Part shown: one piece after another, positions 44,882 through 54,550 of the stretch
How the letters are laid out: each line of letters opens with the position of its first letter
Numbering within the stretch: the stretch's first letter is position 1
Origin: Pictodentalium vernedei
Taxonomy: Eukaryota; Mollusca; Scaphopoda; Dentaliida; Dentaliidae
Assembly: GCA_031216915.1 (NCBI GenBank)
Contig: CM062297.1
Span: 828,346,786 to 828,410,785 of the forward strand
DNA length: 64,000 bases
Reading direction: 5' to 3'
Translations under genes and position numbers: made by a program
The notes under the pieces: generated by a model
Seen by the model: only the letters and a program-made list of their open reading frames with translations
What the model was told of the DNA's origin: nothing
Databases searched by the model: none

Positions 44882-46201
44882 ATGCCAGTCGATAAATTTG
44901 GTTGAAGTGACGACGAAAAAGTCAATCTAAGAAAGAAGAGGAAGATGTTCGAAGTTGACGATGGTTACAATGTTACCAACTTGGACGAACGTTACGTTCA
45001 GAGATACGAACCTCAAGAGGAACCTTTGAACATGAAGGATAAGAAGCTCTACAATCTTCCTGAGCTGATAGATCTCGCAGATGCTGCGACTAAAAATACG
45101 TTGACAGGGGGAATGCCGATTTCGAACAAATCATGCTAGATAATTACTTGGATAAAACCATGACCGACGATCTCGATCTGAAATCCAAACGTTTGGTGAA
45201 CGTCGCAAATCCCATAGATCCCACGGATGCCACGACCAAGAAATATGCAGACGACTCTCACGCGAGATTCAGTGAACACCTGAGAAATAGATACGTTCAG
45301 AAAACGATGCACTCGGAATTGAACGCCAATTCTAACAAGATAACGAACGTGGCCACTCCCACGAATCCCAAGGATGTGGCGACCAAACACTAGGTAGATC
45401 TGGAACAGAGAAAATCTGACAGACGAGAAATGAAATCGGATCTGAATGCGGGATTCAACAAGATATTGAATCTGTCGAAGATCGACGTCACGGATGCGGA
45501 CTCAACCGCGGTCAACAAGGGCTATGTAGATTCTGCGATACAATCACAAGAATACCTAGAATTGCAAGTGGATGATCTCTACCTGAACAAACAATCTGGC
45601 AGAACCATGGAGGGTGGTATCAACATGAACGGTGAGAATTTATTCGGACTCAGTCACGATCCCGAATTCGATTCCAGCACAGTCAGCAGGAAGTACGTGG
45701 ACGACAACTCGGTCTGGAGGAAGGGCGACATCATGGAAGGTAAACTAGACATGGGTGGACACGACAGATGCCTGCACCCTGATTTCGGTGGTGGAGAAAG
45801 TCAAATATGCTAGACAATTGATCACCGTGTGGGCCGAGGAGGCTGGCACCTTAGATGAGGGAAAAGCTGAGTGGTCTTTCGGAAATGGAGGTAGCGGATC
45901 GAAACATGGTCAGGTGGGATATCCCATGCTGCTGGGAAGTGAAATCCTTCGAATGAGTCTGGCTTCTTCGGATTTTAATAACAGAGCGGTCGTCAATCTC
46001 ATGGTGAATGGAGTAGAGAACGATATGAGATACAGCATCGAAAAGACTGAGAATCAACATGCGAATGTTAGCACGTTCGGCACACCTCTCAAAGTGAACG
46101 CTGGAGACAGGATTAATTTCGTTACAAAAACCAATAATCCCGAAGCCGCCTCTTCCGTGGTGAGTCTACTGATCGAACTAGTTCCTTTGAACAAACAGTG
46201 A
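44882..46201 (+). pseudogene. Fibre-like protein with shaft repeats and C-terminal knob, multiply broken
   Basis: ATG 44882, TGA at 44903-44905. A shaft of at least five repeats follows, of the kind LNMKDKKLYNLPELIDLADA / TTKKYADDSH / NSNKITNVATPTNPKDVATK / NLFGLSHDPEFDSSTVSRKY. These are reminiscent of phage and adenovirus fibre shafts. A ~130-residue C-terminal domain follows (LITVWAEEAGTLDEGKAEWS, then FGNGGSG, LVNAGDRINF-type text and SLLIELVPL), likely a beta-sandwich head. Breaks: frameshifts near 45100 and 45780, and TAG at 45391-45393. The role in host attachment is inferred from architecture only. Confidence 0.75.
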
Positions 46202-46253
46202 ACCCATGGAAAATAATGAATTAAAAAAAAATAATGTGTGATTTATTAAAAAA

Positions 46254-46320
46254 CAGAAAAAAAAAGTAATGAGATTTAGAAAGATGTTCAATCTCTCTAG
46301 ATCACATTACTTCATTTATT
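46254..46320. terminator. Second convergent-gene hairpin (imperfect)
   Basis: AAAAAGTAATGAGATTTAG and CTAGATCACATTACTTC pair imperfectly between the ends of the fibre-like gene (46201) and the leftward capsid gene (46405). The AGTAATGAGAT core is the same as at 42738-42810. Confidence 0.6.
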
Positions 46321-46404
46321 TTTTTTTTGTTTTTTTTTGTTTTTTAATAATTACTCATTACTTTTTTTATTTTTTTTTAAAATTTTTTTTTTCACACTCG
46401 TCTC

Positions 46405-47679
46405 TCATCGAATGATCGACATCTTATTTCCGTCCGATTCGAATTGTAATTCTCTGTCCGACAGGACCAGGGCGAAGGCTTCAGTTTTTCTTGGCACGTT
46501 CCTATCGAATTGCATCTTGATCTGAATGTCTAAGATGCTACTCTTGAGTCGTTCACTCTGTTTACTGACATCGAATACGAACATGGGATACATCGACTTG
46601 TATTCGCCGGGAGATATGTTAGGGTTGCTCATCAATTCGTCTAGACCGTGATACTTCTTTCTAAAATCAGCGGCGTCGCCGTACAGTCTGCAGAAATCGT
46701 TCTTGTCGAACGACGCATTGTAATCGATTGCTGGATATCTCGTGGCGTTCAGAAACACTTGCATGTTTCTCAAATGGCAGTGATCGGACAGCGACGCATT
46801 CTTTTCCTGAGACCCATCCCTATCGGTCTGAAATGCAACCACGATGAAACGCAGTCTCTCGGAAGCGGATTTCACCATCAATCTCCAATCAAAGTGATTC
46901 GTGGAGAGAGGAATGCTAGCCGTGTCGCACTGTCTCATTCTAAATCCCACGGGTAATTTACTCTTGGATTCTATGATCTTGTAGAGATGCGCTTTTTCCA
47001 CGAATGAAGGCTCCACGTGCAGAACGAACCACCATATCTTGTGTAGAGTTATCTTACCCGCATCGGTCGCAGTGAGTCTCACCATTGCATCGTCGTTTCC
47101 TTTTCGAATCAACGTCAGATTATGTTTGAATCTGTACATGATCTTGTTGTAATCGTCCGCAAATCCGAAGATGTGTTTCAAAGGTATCCTGAACGAAAAC
47201 GTTCCTTTAGGTCTGGACGTCTTGACGACGTAGTCGAATATCAAGGCGGCGCTGGCGCTAGCAGGGCCGACGGTGTCTTTCACCCACAACTGATTAAGTC
47301 CTCTGGATTTCGAAAAATCATCAGGATACGTCAAGAGTCCAAACATCGTGGTAGCCTGATCGGGATGAAACACAGATTCTATCTCTTGTCCGGATAGCAT
47401 GTATTTTATATTACTGAATAGATGCATGATGCCATTATAGGCTAGAGTAACCGTGTCGTCGTCGGCGTAGTCGCTCCCATCTTCCTTGGTGAGACGTCCC
47501 TACACCACTATGTAACTTTCGCTAGGATGGACGAATAGATCTTGAGTTTCGATGTTGATCCTTATCTCTCCCACATTGTTCAAACTCGTTCCGGTCACCG
47601 GTTCGTATTCGTGAACCTCATATTCTTGAATACTTTCATCTTTCTCTATGCTTTGTGCTATATCTAGTATATTTGTCAT
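46405..47679 (-). pseudogene. Major-capsid-like protein, one nonsense codon
   Basis: ATG at 47679 (MTNILDIAQSIEKDESI), one TAG at 47502-47500 (codon 60), then an open frame to 46405; 424 codons in all. Visible blocks: GEIRINIETQDLFVHPSESY, NIKYMLSGQEIES, GLNQLWVKD, FRIPLKHIFGFADDYNKIMY, VGFRMRQCDTASIP and LDIQIKMQF. I recognise it as the conserved capsid-type protein of animal Polinton-like elements, most likely the double jelly-roll major capsid (hexon) protein. The fold is inferred, not shown. A TATATATA tract lies ~90 bp upstream (47768-47784). Confidence 0.7.
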
Positions 47680-47838
47680 TTTTAAAGGATTTTTGTTTAT
47701 TTTGTTTATTAATTAGCTTGCTTTTTTTTATCTAAAAAAATATTTTTTTATTATTATTTTTCTCTCCTATATATATATATATGTGTGTAAACAAGAAAAT
47801 GTTAAAGAGAGTAAATAAAAAGAAATTTGTTTTCTTTA

Positions 47839-49151
47839 TCAAAACTTTGTCTTCTGTAATTGTTGTTCGTAAAACTTTCCAATGATCTCTTCTTCATCCA
47901 AAGCTTCGATTTCGTAAGTCACCAGATCGGTGTGAAATATTTTGATTATCACGAAGATTTCCAAGGTCCATCGAGGAGTATAACCCTTTTCGAAGTGCTT
48001 CTTATAAGCATAGATTCTCACTCAATCACCGACCGCAAATTTCGGCCTTCTAGACTTCTTCCTAATCTTAGATCTTTCAGGATATAGATTCGCGTAGACC
48101 CGTTTTTCATTTCGAGGATCGCTAGCTTCCACGGGACTCATCTTGATCGATCTGTGTCGCGTGTTGTTATAATCTTTGACCAGACTGTTCAGAGCATATA
48201 TGTATTTCTTGGTCGAATTCGCCGTGAAGTATCTGCGCATCTTTTCCTTCATCGTTCGATTCCAACGTTCCACCACTTTCTCTTCGTTTTCGATCGACTA
48301 GAGGTCGACCAATCGATGAACGTGCTTGTTGTAGAATTCCATTCCCTTATCCACCCACAATTTACTCGGTTTTCGAGAAGACGAGTTGAACACGCTCTTC
48401 AGAGCCTCGGCGACGCAAGGTCCCGATTTATTCTTCAAAGCTCTGATCCAACCGTATTTGGAAAACACGTCGATGACCATCAATAGATATTTGACACCCT
48501 CGTTCCACCTCAAAAACGATCTCATGTCGACCAAGTCGGCAGACCAAATATCATCCAAACCCTTCACGAGCACCCTTCTCTTTCAAAATTTACGCACGAT
48601 GGGTTTGTGTAACTCCTCGGCCAATTCGCTCGTCAATAATCGTTTCTTCTTCTTTTCAGATGCACTTTCTTTTTTGAACGCCCCATCCGAATCGACGTTT
48701 CGCACCGATCAAATTGCCGACCAGCGAACGTTCTATCTTCTCTCTCCTGGTCGGATTCGATATGCCTCTCAATTTCCCCAATATGTTTTTATCGCAGACG
48801 TCGTTGCGAGTCTTGGTGTCGGGATATCCGGCGTAGCACAGATCGTGATCATACTCGGCCGCATCCACCCTATTCACAGGTTTGCTCCAAGATTTAGGAG
48901 TCAGATCGGCGTTGAGTCTCTTGTTCAATTTCGTTCCGGGTCCCGAGAAACTGTGACCAGGCAGATGCATTTCGAAAGGCAGATTATTGATCATTTTATT
49001 CACGATGCCTTTACCTTTGCTCGCGTTCTTTTTTTTGATGAATCGAGTCTTGATAGAACCACACACGTCTCAAATTCCGCGAAGCATCTGTCTATCGTTT
49101 TTAGTTAGAATTACTCGTCTCGGTAACTCTTTTACACCTTACGCAATACAT
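47839..49151 (-). pseudogene. Phospholipase A2-like / retroviral-type integrase fusion, broken
   Basis: The N-terminal module (49066-48670) is a viral PLA2-like domain: glycine-rich calcium-loop region LPGHSFSGPGTKLNKRL, then the His-Asp site AAEYDHDLCYAG and Cys residues (NDVCDKN). After a frameshift in an A-run near 48665 the frame continues as an rve integrase: DIWSADLVDM (first Asp), LLMVIDVFSKYGWI (second Asp), WVDKGMEFYNKHVH (Glu), VVERWNRTMKEKMRRYFTAN, and a chromo-like C-terminal tail (FEKGYTPRWTLEIF). Stops: TGA 49072-49070, TGA 48585-48583, TAG 48300-48298, TGA 48024-48022. The integrase is the likely author of the 6-bp duplications. Confidence 0.85.
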
Positions 49152-49244
49152 TTTTAAGAGTTATTTAAATTAATTTCGTTTTTATTTTATATATAAATTT
49201 AATATTTTTTAAATTCTGTTCTTATTATTATATATATATTTTTT

Positions 49245-49694
49245 TCAATCACTGCTCTTGAGTCCTATCATCTTACTGAATTCCTCCCTGGCCTCTTTCC
49301 TCCCCTTTTCCACGAGAGAATCCTTAATCTCTTCCTTGATGATCTGACGAGTCTTGATTCTCACGGCTTCGTTCATGGCTTCGTATTTCGTTTTCTCGCT
49401 AAATATCGCGAAAAATTCTCCGTCTGATATCCTACCGTCTTTCAACGCCATCGAGATCATTTCGGATATCGTGTCGATCTTGGAGTCGGCCAAGACGCGA
49501 ATCTTGTCGTGTTTACTCGCCTTCAGATATAATTTCCTACTCAAAAAGTTTCCGAGCATGCTAAACAATCCGGCGGCGAGAGCCACTCCTTCTACAGTCA
49601 ACACGATCGGAATGCCGACCGCGGTCGACAACAATCCGATGCCGGCCACGTGTAAACCCATGGTTCTCATTTTTGTGGTTTTTTTCTTTCTCAT
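49245..49694 (-). CDS. Two-helix membrane protein with DGxISDGEF motif, intact
   Basis: 149 residues. A short basic N-terminus (MRKKKTTKMR) precedes a hydrophobic segment (residues ~13-50: GLHVAGIGLLSTAVGIPIVL, then TVEGVALAAGLFSMLG) that could form one hairpin or two membrane helices. A soluble part follows with KHDKIRVLADSKIDTISEMI and MALKDGRISDGEFFAIF, a pattern like an EF-hand or TerB-type acidic loop, and a charged helical tail. It recurs in Polinton-type elements as I recall, but its function is unknown. A TATAAAATAAGGGAGA sequence lies about 50 bp upstream. Confidence 0.65.
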   Translation of the reverse strand: MRKKKTTKMRTMGLHVAGIGLLSTAVGIPIVLTVEGVALAAGLFSMLGNFLSRKLYLKASKHDKIRVLADSKIDTISEMISMALKDGRISDGEFFAIFSEKTKYEAMNEAVRIKTRQIIKEEIKDSLVEKGRKEAREEFSKMIGLKSSD

Positions 49695-49766
49695 ATTAGA
49701 TAAAAAATTTATGTGTGTATTTATTTTTATTTTCTATTCTCCCTTATTTTATATCAACGAGAAAAC

Positions 49767-50140
49767 TTAGACGTATGCTTGATTGAACAATAATTTCATG
49801 ACGCATCCCTTGTCTTCTACAGTCAGACTTTTACGCGCCAATTTCAATTCTTCCGAACTGTGGGCTTGCTTCGATTCTTACAGAAGAGTAATCGCTTCCA
49901 AAACGCGTTCACTTCGTCGATTTGAACGCGTTCGAACGCCGGTTCGAAATACTTGACGATCATATCTTCCCTTTCCATCGACAGACACGAATGATTCCCG
50001 TGATCGAAGTCTAGGTGATCCCGACATCCGACGCATCGTTCTAACAAGAGGCGACCTAGTTGTTCGTTCACGCAGAATGCGTAGGCTCTCATCAGCATTT
50101 TAAAAAGAAACCTTGCTCTAATAGTCTGGGAAGCGCTCAT
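49767..50140 (-). pseudogene. Cys/His-rich small protein, frameshifted
   Basis: Starts MSASQTIRARFLFKMLMRAY. A possible metal-binding cluster has CVGCRDHLDFDHGNHSCLSM (Cys, Cys, several His, Cys) at residues ~36-55, then FEPAFERVQIDEVNAFWKRL. The frame breaks near 49870 and continues in another frame (SSEELKLARKSLTVEDKGCV) to a stop at 49769-49767. Outermost leftward gene, next to the right TIR. Upstream is TATATATAGGAGAGAAAAAA near 50210-50237. Function unknown. Confidence 0.65.
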
Positions 50141-50263
50141 GGTTTACGTATTTTTTTTTTATTATCTATTCGATTTGATATATTTATTTTTTAAATAACT
50201 ATTTATTTATATATTTTTTCTCTCTCCTATATATATCAATCACTTTTTTATTTCCTCGGGAAA

Positions 50264-50753
50264 CGTGGCAGTGGGTTTGCCAGTTCAGAATCACCTCTTT
50301 TCCGTGTACCGTACACGAGTCGATTTCTGATGTAGAATTCACAAATGGATTTCCGTGTACGCCTCCGTAGGGATTCAGTGTTAAAATCGTGTACAGACAC
50401 GAATGATTTAGAATCGGCAAACCACTTTTTGATGATGATTTAGAAACGGCAACACGATTTTTGCTCGCAATTTTAAACTGAATCCTATGGGGAAAACCCA
50501 TTTGCCGATTCTAAAGCAGACGATACACCTCTTTTTCCTTAAAATTTCATACATTTTTTCACTCTTGAGCGATATGTATATAGAATCCAATGATGTAGAA
50601 TCGGCAAAGCCGATTCTAAATTACCATAAAAAACGACAAATCGTGTACCTGTACACGATTTTAACACTAAATCCTATGGAGGTGTACATCGATGTACGTG
50701 TACATGTACGAAATCTTATACATGTGATTTAGAATCGGCCTTTATTACCTACT
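50264..50753. repeat. Polinton right terminal inverted repeat
   Basis: Inverted match to 36684-37173, with scattered substitutions and small indels. It ends CCTTTATTACCTACT. Confidence 0.9.
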
Positions 50754-50759
50754 GGTATG
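50754..50759. repeat. 6-bp target duplication of the Polinton, right
   Basis: GGTATG, identical to 36678-36683. Confidence 0.9.
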
Positions 50760-51282
50760 GAGAAGACCAGGAGAGCGATTCCATGCAGCCAGCATTACTT
50801 AGCATGACCGCTATGGTGGAGGGTCAATCGTGGTTTGTGGCGGCATCAACTGGGATGGACGTAGAGAGCTCTGTGTCCTTGGACGTCGTACATTGACTGC
50901 ACAATGGTATATTGATGAGATCCTGGATGTCCACGTCAGATTGTATGCAGGTGCAATGGGTGATAGATTCATTTTGATGGACGATAATACCCGTCCTCAT
51001 GTTGCCCATGCTGCTGTCGGGGAGTACCGACAGAGGGAGAGGATTGAGCGTATCGACTGGCCAGCAAGGTCCCCTGACCTCAATCCAATCGAACATGTTT
51101 GGAATGAATTGCAGCTTGCAATTTCAGCCCGTCCAGGTCAGCCAAGAAGTGCTCAGGAGCTTGGTGCCATGCTGATCCAAGAATGGAACAACATCCCACA
51201 AAGGACCACCAGGAACCTGACTAGAAGCACGAGAAGGCGTTGTCAAGCTGTAATTAACAGTAATGGGTATCACACTCGATAA
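50760..51282 (+). pseudogene. Tc1-like transposase, 3' half
   Basis: This continues the gene cut at 36683; with the insert and one duplication removed, the frame is continuous across the junction. A separate TAG at 50800-50802 disables the transposase independently. Catalytic motifs: VVCGGINWDGRRELCVL, FILMDDNTRPHVA (second Asp), and DWPARSPDLNPIEHVWNEL with the final Glu. Thirty-five residues lie between the last Asp of the second motif and the Glu. It ends YHTR at 51282, before the right inverted end near 51515-51545. Confidence 0.85.
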
Positions 51283-51775
51283 TGAAGCCACACCAGTTCG
51301 CTCCGTCAATTTTTTGGCATATTGAAAAATTTCCTCTTTTACCAAAAATATCCATTTTTCATGGTTATCGTATTCAAAAGCTAAAAAATAATGTCAAACA
51401 CAAATAAAATCTTAATTTCTGTACTTGAATAATTAAAGATATAACTAAATAAAAAGTATATACACTTTTCATAACAATATTTCAACTAAAACGTAAAACA
51501 GGTAGTTGGATGTACTTGGTGCTTAGCAAACTTTGAGTAGTATATAGTTTGAGATCATTGTACTGTAGGTTAGGGTCACAGTGAACTTTATATTTTCCTG
51601 GCTTCTGCTTTTGTTGCTTATTGCGGCGGGGTTTTTTCGCTGAGGTGGGGGGTTAGCTACCGCGGGTGATCTGCTTCCAATGAAGGTCTTCGATGGTTGT
51701 GACCCAAGGAATGGGTATGATGAACTCATTCTAATTTGTGGCTGATCAGTGTGTGGAATCCATGACTTTTTGCTT

Positions 51776-51870
51776 AACCCTTTACCTAACATGAAAAGCA
51801 GACGACACTTGCAAAAAAAATTCTTGAACAACTAATTTTTTTCATTTTTTGTCTCAAACACAGCAGCCAT
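51776..51870 (-). repeat. Single arm of the foldback family
   Basis: CCCTTTACCTAACATGAAAA ... TTTTTTGTCTCAAACAC matches the complement of 17170-17262. The other arm is absent. Confidence 0.75.
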
Positions 51871-51932
51871 GACCAGATGTGATGGAAAATATTTTTAAAA
51901 TCCTCAGCGGGTTAAGAGTTAAACTAAGGATA

Positions 51933-52010
51933 TAAGGGGGTCGCAGTGGCTCATTAGTTAGAGCAATAGACAGTCAATCGACAAAATCTTTCTTGGAAAA
52001 AATTCCCAAG
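51933..52010 (+). repeat. tRNA-derived SINE head fragment
   Basis: GGGGGTCGCAGTGGCTCATT - AGTTAGAGCAATAGAC resembles a tRNA-type A box region, matching the start of 52206. Only the 5' part is recognisable. Confidence 0.55.
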
Positions 52011-52205
52011 AATACGATGTCCTCGACAAAATCCCCCTCCTGAACATCCGAAAGTGAACAAAAGCCCTTTATTCTATTAATCCTTTACATAACGAATCGG
52101 CCGCACTCACCCGTGTAAATTACAAATTAAGCAGTTGAAAAAAAATCAAAACATTTCAACAAAACCGCCTCATCAGAACGAGCTCGTCAGAGGTTGTAAA
52201 AGGAG

Positions 52206-52470
52206 AAAGGGGGTGCAGTGGCTCAATGGTTAGAAGAGCTCGATCACGACCGCACCATCTGCGTTGTGTTCTTGGGCAACACACTCAATCCTGACTGCCC
52301 ATGTGGAGACGACACGGTGACGGTCTGTACTGTGCCGGTTAGTAAGTTGGAGAGTCCGGTAGTTGCTCGCCGATTCTCTGTGGTTCTCCCAGGGTACTGC
52401 GCTGTCCTTCAAACTGTCCCACACGATATGACCCTGGTTGTTAAAAACGCCTTTGAATTCCAATAAGCAA
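52206..52470 (+). mobile_element. tRNA-derived SINE copy
   Basis: It begins GGGGGTGCAGTGGCTCAATGG with an A-box-like TGGCTCAATGG. The body contains TGTTCTTGGGCAACACACT and CCCATGTGGAGACGACACGG, related to the CCTTGGGCAAG repeats inside the palindrome arms (23838-24070). It ends near CCAATAAGCAAACC. A B box is not clear. Confidence 0.65.
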
Positions 52471-52685
52471 ACCAACTAAGGATATGTCATTTGTGGCGTT
52501 GAAACGCTTGCAGTCTGACGCCCATTTTCAAGAAAATTCAGATCGTTTTGTAAGGTGATATGGTCGCTTTCGTCGTTTATTTCCCAATATAATAGGCAAT
52601 CCAGGAGCCAAAACTATAAATCTTTTACAATTTTATTTTCTAGAATTGTATTTTTTACCTGTTAATATGACTGACTACAATCAAC

Positions 52686-52753
52686 CATTAGCATTTTAAA
52701 GGATATGGCAATTTGCCAAGTGGCAAATTGCCACATCTTTGAAAATGCTAATG
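52686..52753. repeat. Hairpin palindrome
   Basis: CATTAGCATTTT and AAAATGCTAATG arms around GGCAATTTGCCAAGTGGCAAA, with an asymmetric inner part. A TA-rich microsatellite follows at 52848-52875. Confidence 0.85.
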
Positions 52754-52875
52754 ATTCATTTCAACTCATTTAAAGTCATTGTAAGAAAAAAGGAAAATAT
52801 ATATAAGAAATTACAATACATAGGATATGTGCACACAAGCCTATAAATGTGTATATATATAAATATATATATATG

Positions 52876-53625
52876 TGTAGGTGTGTGTGCATGAATCTGT
52901 TGTATGAAAGGCGAATTGGTCGCTTCGATATTGAAAGTGTTAAATCACTTTGTGGTGGCCTTAAGCTTTCGCACACATTAGTGAGAGATAGAAAAATGGG
53001 TTAATTTCCACGTCGGCTGATTTCTCTTGTTGATCGTCGAGGTGAAACAACTCATGCGGTAATCAATGTGAACACGCTCGGATTATTGGTGATCTGGAAG
53101 TCGAAGTGATAGGGTTGATTCCCAATACTTTTGGAGAACACATCGGGACTTCATAGAGGTAGGTTGTACTTTTGTACTCTCCTCCAGATTAACTCCCCAT
53201 CGGGGCCGGTCACTATATCATGGATTTCTGATCCTCGTCCTACGCCGAACTCCCAATGACGGCTCTATTAATTTAGTAAAAAGACAAGTTTATTCACGAT
53301 TAGCCCGATGCATCTTATTTAGTTGTGAGATGCCTCGGTCTAATCGATGAAATTCGGCGTGCGACGAGTTTCGGAGGGTCGATAGATTTGAAACCCCGCC
53401 CCTCCCATTTGGCAACTTTACGGAATTTTATGGTCGCATTCATTGGCACGATTCTACCCTTTGAATGTGCGTATTTTTATTTAAGGGGGGAGAAGGTGAG
53501 ATACGACGGGCAGGCTGTTTGATGTAACGGCCTACATTCTTGATGTGTAGATAAAATTTGTGAGCGCGAGGGATTCAGATTGAACAGCTCTTGATATGAA
53601 AATTCGTAGTTTTATATGATTGTTG
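52876..53625. other. No gene recognised
   Basis: Short frames only; no motif or repeat that I can support. Confidence 0.45.
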
Positions 53626-54010
53626 GCGTAACCCTTCCGCCGGTAGAGAGTTTCGAGTTTTGGAACTTTTGGTTCTGACCTGTGTAGAGCTCCCCTTCTT
53701 TAGCCAAGGGTGGTAGCAATTGTGAATAATTGCAGACATTTTGATGTGCAACTCTTCTGATGAGGGAGAGTTTTGGACGTTGGAACCTGGATTCCGACTT
53801 ATGAGCGCTCCCCTTCTTTAGCCGAGGGTGGTAGCAGCCGTAATATTTATAAAAATCATCGATGTTTGGTATGTAACTCTTTTGCCGGGGAAGTGGGACT
53901 TGGTGATCGAAACAGTGGTTATGGCCTGAAAAGTGAATCCCTAATAGACGGTAGAATAAATTTGTTTCCACCTATAGGGTGGAGATGTAGTTGTACATGC
54001 CAATTGAAAT
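53625..54010. repeat. ~120-bp tandem repeat, about 2.5 units
   Basis: GTAACCCTTCCGCC (53629), GCAACTCTTCTGAT (53748) and GTAACTCTTTTGCC (53871) start homologous units. The first two carry GCTCCCCTTCTTTAGCC and GGGTGGTAGCA. Confidence 0.8.
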
Positions 54011-54279
54011 ATGAAAAATGAAAATCCAAAATTCCATGTGACTTCCTCCGAAGTTGAAATAGTAATAGGGGGAATTGTAATAAAGGTTAAATTAATATAT
54101 ATATTTAAATCTTTCGCCATTTGTTGTTGTTTGTTTTTTTTTCTTCAGCTTATAGCCCTTTCAATGAGCCCTTGACCGGATATTATTATTTTTTATCATT
54201 AAACGCGGTTCAATGGTGGATTTGAAACATGCCCTTTACATTCACCTATGTGTATGATTACCCTTGGTTGGCTTTTGCG

Positions 54280-54550
54280 ACGGGCCTGTCGGCTAGAACT
54301 CATTTCTTATAAGCGGGTTCGAGCCGAGGGCAACGGCGCAAGAGGGGTGCCAAGGCAGCGTTAAACGTTTGTGACAGTCCTAGGTGACTGAGAAAGGAAA
54401 CTAATCCCTATTTAGGAACGAACATACAGAAACCCCAGACAACAAATTTGTGTACGGCTAGATCTTACTTGACTTCTGTGCGAGGCTGTCTGCTGGAACT
54501 CACTTCTTGTAAGTGAGTTTGGGCCGAGAGCGTCGGCGCAGATGAGGGGG
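54280..54550. repeat. Two ~65-bp repeats spaced 198 bp
   Basis: GGCCTGTCGGCTAGAACTCA ... GGGCAACGGCGCAAGAG at 54285 matches GGCTGTCTGCTGGAACTCAC ... GAGCGTCGGCGCAGATGAG at 54483. Confidence 0.7.

Larger units (their letters stand above)
36684..50753. mobile_element. Maverick/Polinton (adintovirus-like) element, 14,070 bp
   Basis: 490-bp terminal inverted repeats start AGTAGGTAATAAAGG and end CCTTTATTACCTACT, with a 6-bp duplication GGTATG. It encodes the diagnostic set: retroviral-type integrase, family B polymerase (C-terminal part only), packaging ATPase, adenain-type protease and capsid proteins. Leftward and rightward gene blocks meet at hairpins. Most genes carry a stop or frameshift, so this is an inactive copy. 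A few (39461, 42835, 49245) remain open. Confidence 0.95.
35893..51545 (+). mobile_element. Tc1-like transposon split by a Polinton
   Basis: The inverted ends TATACTGCTCAAAGTTTCCT (left) and AAACTTTGAGTAGTATA (right) match, with TATA at both sides in keeping with TA target use. Removing the 14-kb insert and one 6-bp duplication leaves about 1.58 kb, a normal Tc1 size. The element sits in the ~155-bp satellite. Confidence 0.85.

Noticed and set aside
40400..49072. Reassigned stop codons (TGA or TAG read as sense) in the Polinton
   Set aside because: Frameshifts and a large polymerase deletion accompany the stops, and the neighbouring Tc1 and LINE copies also decay, so mutation explains them better than an altered code.
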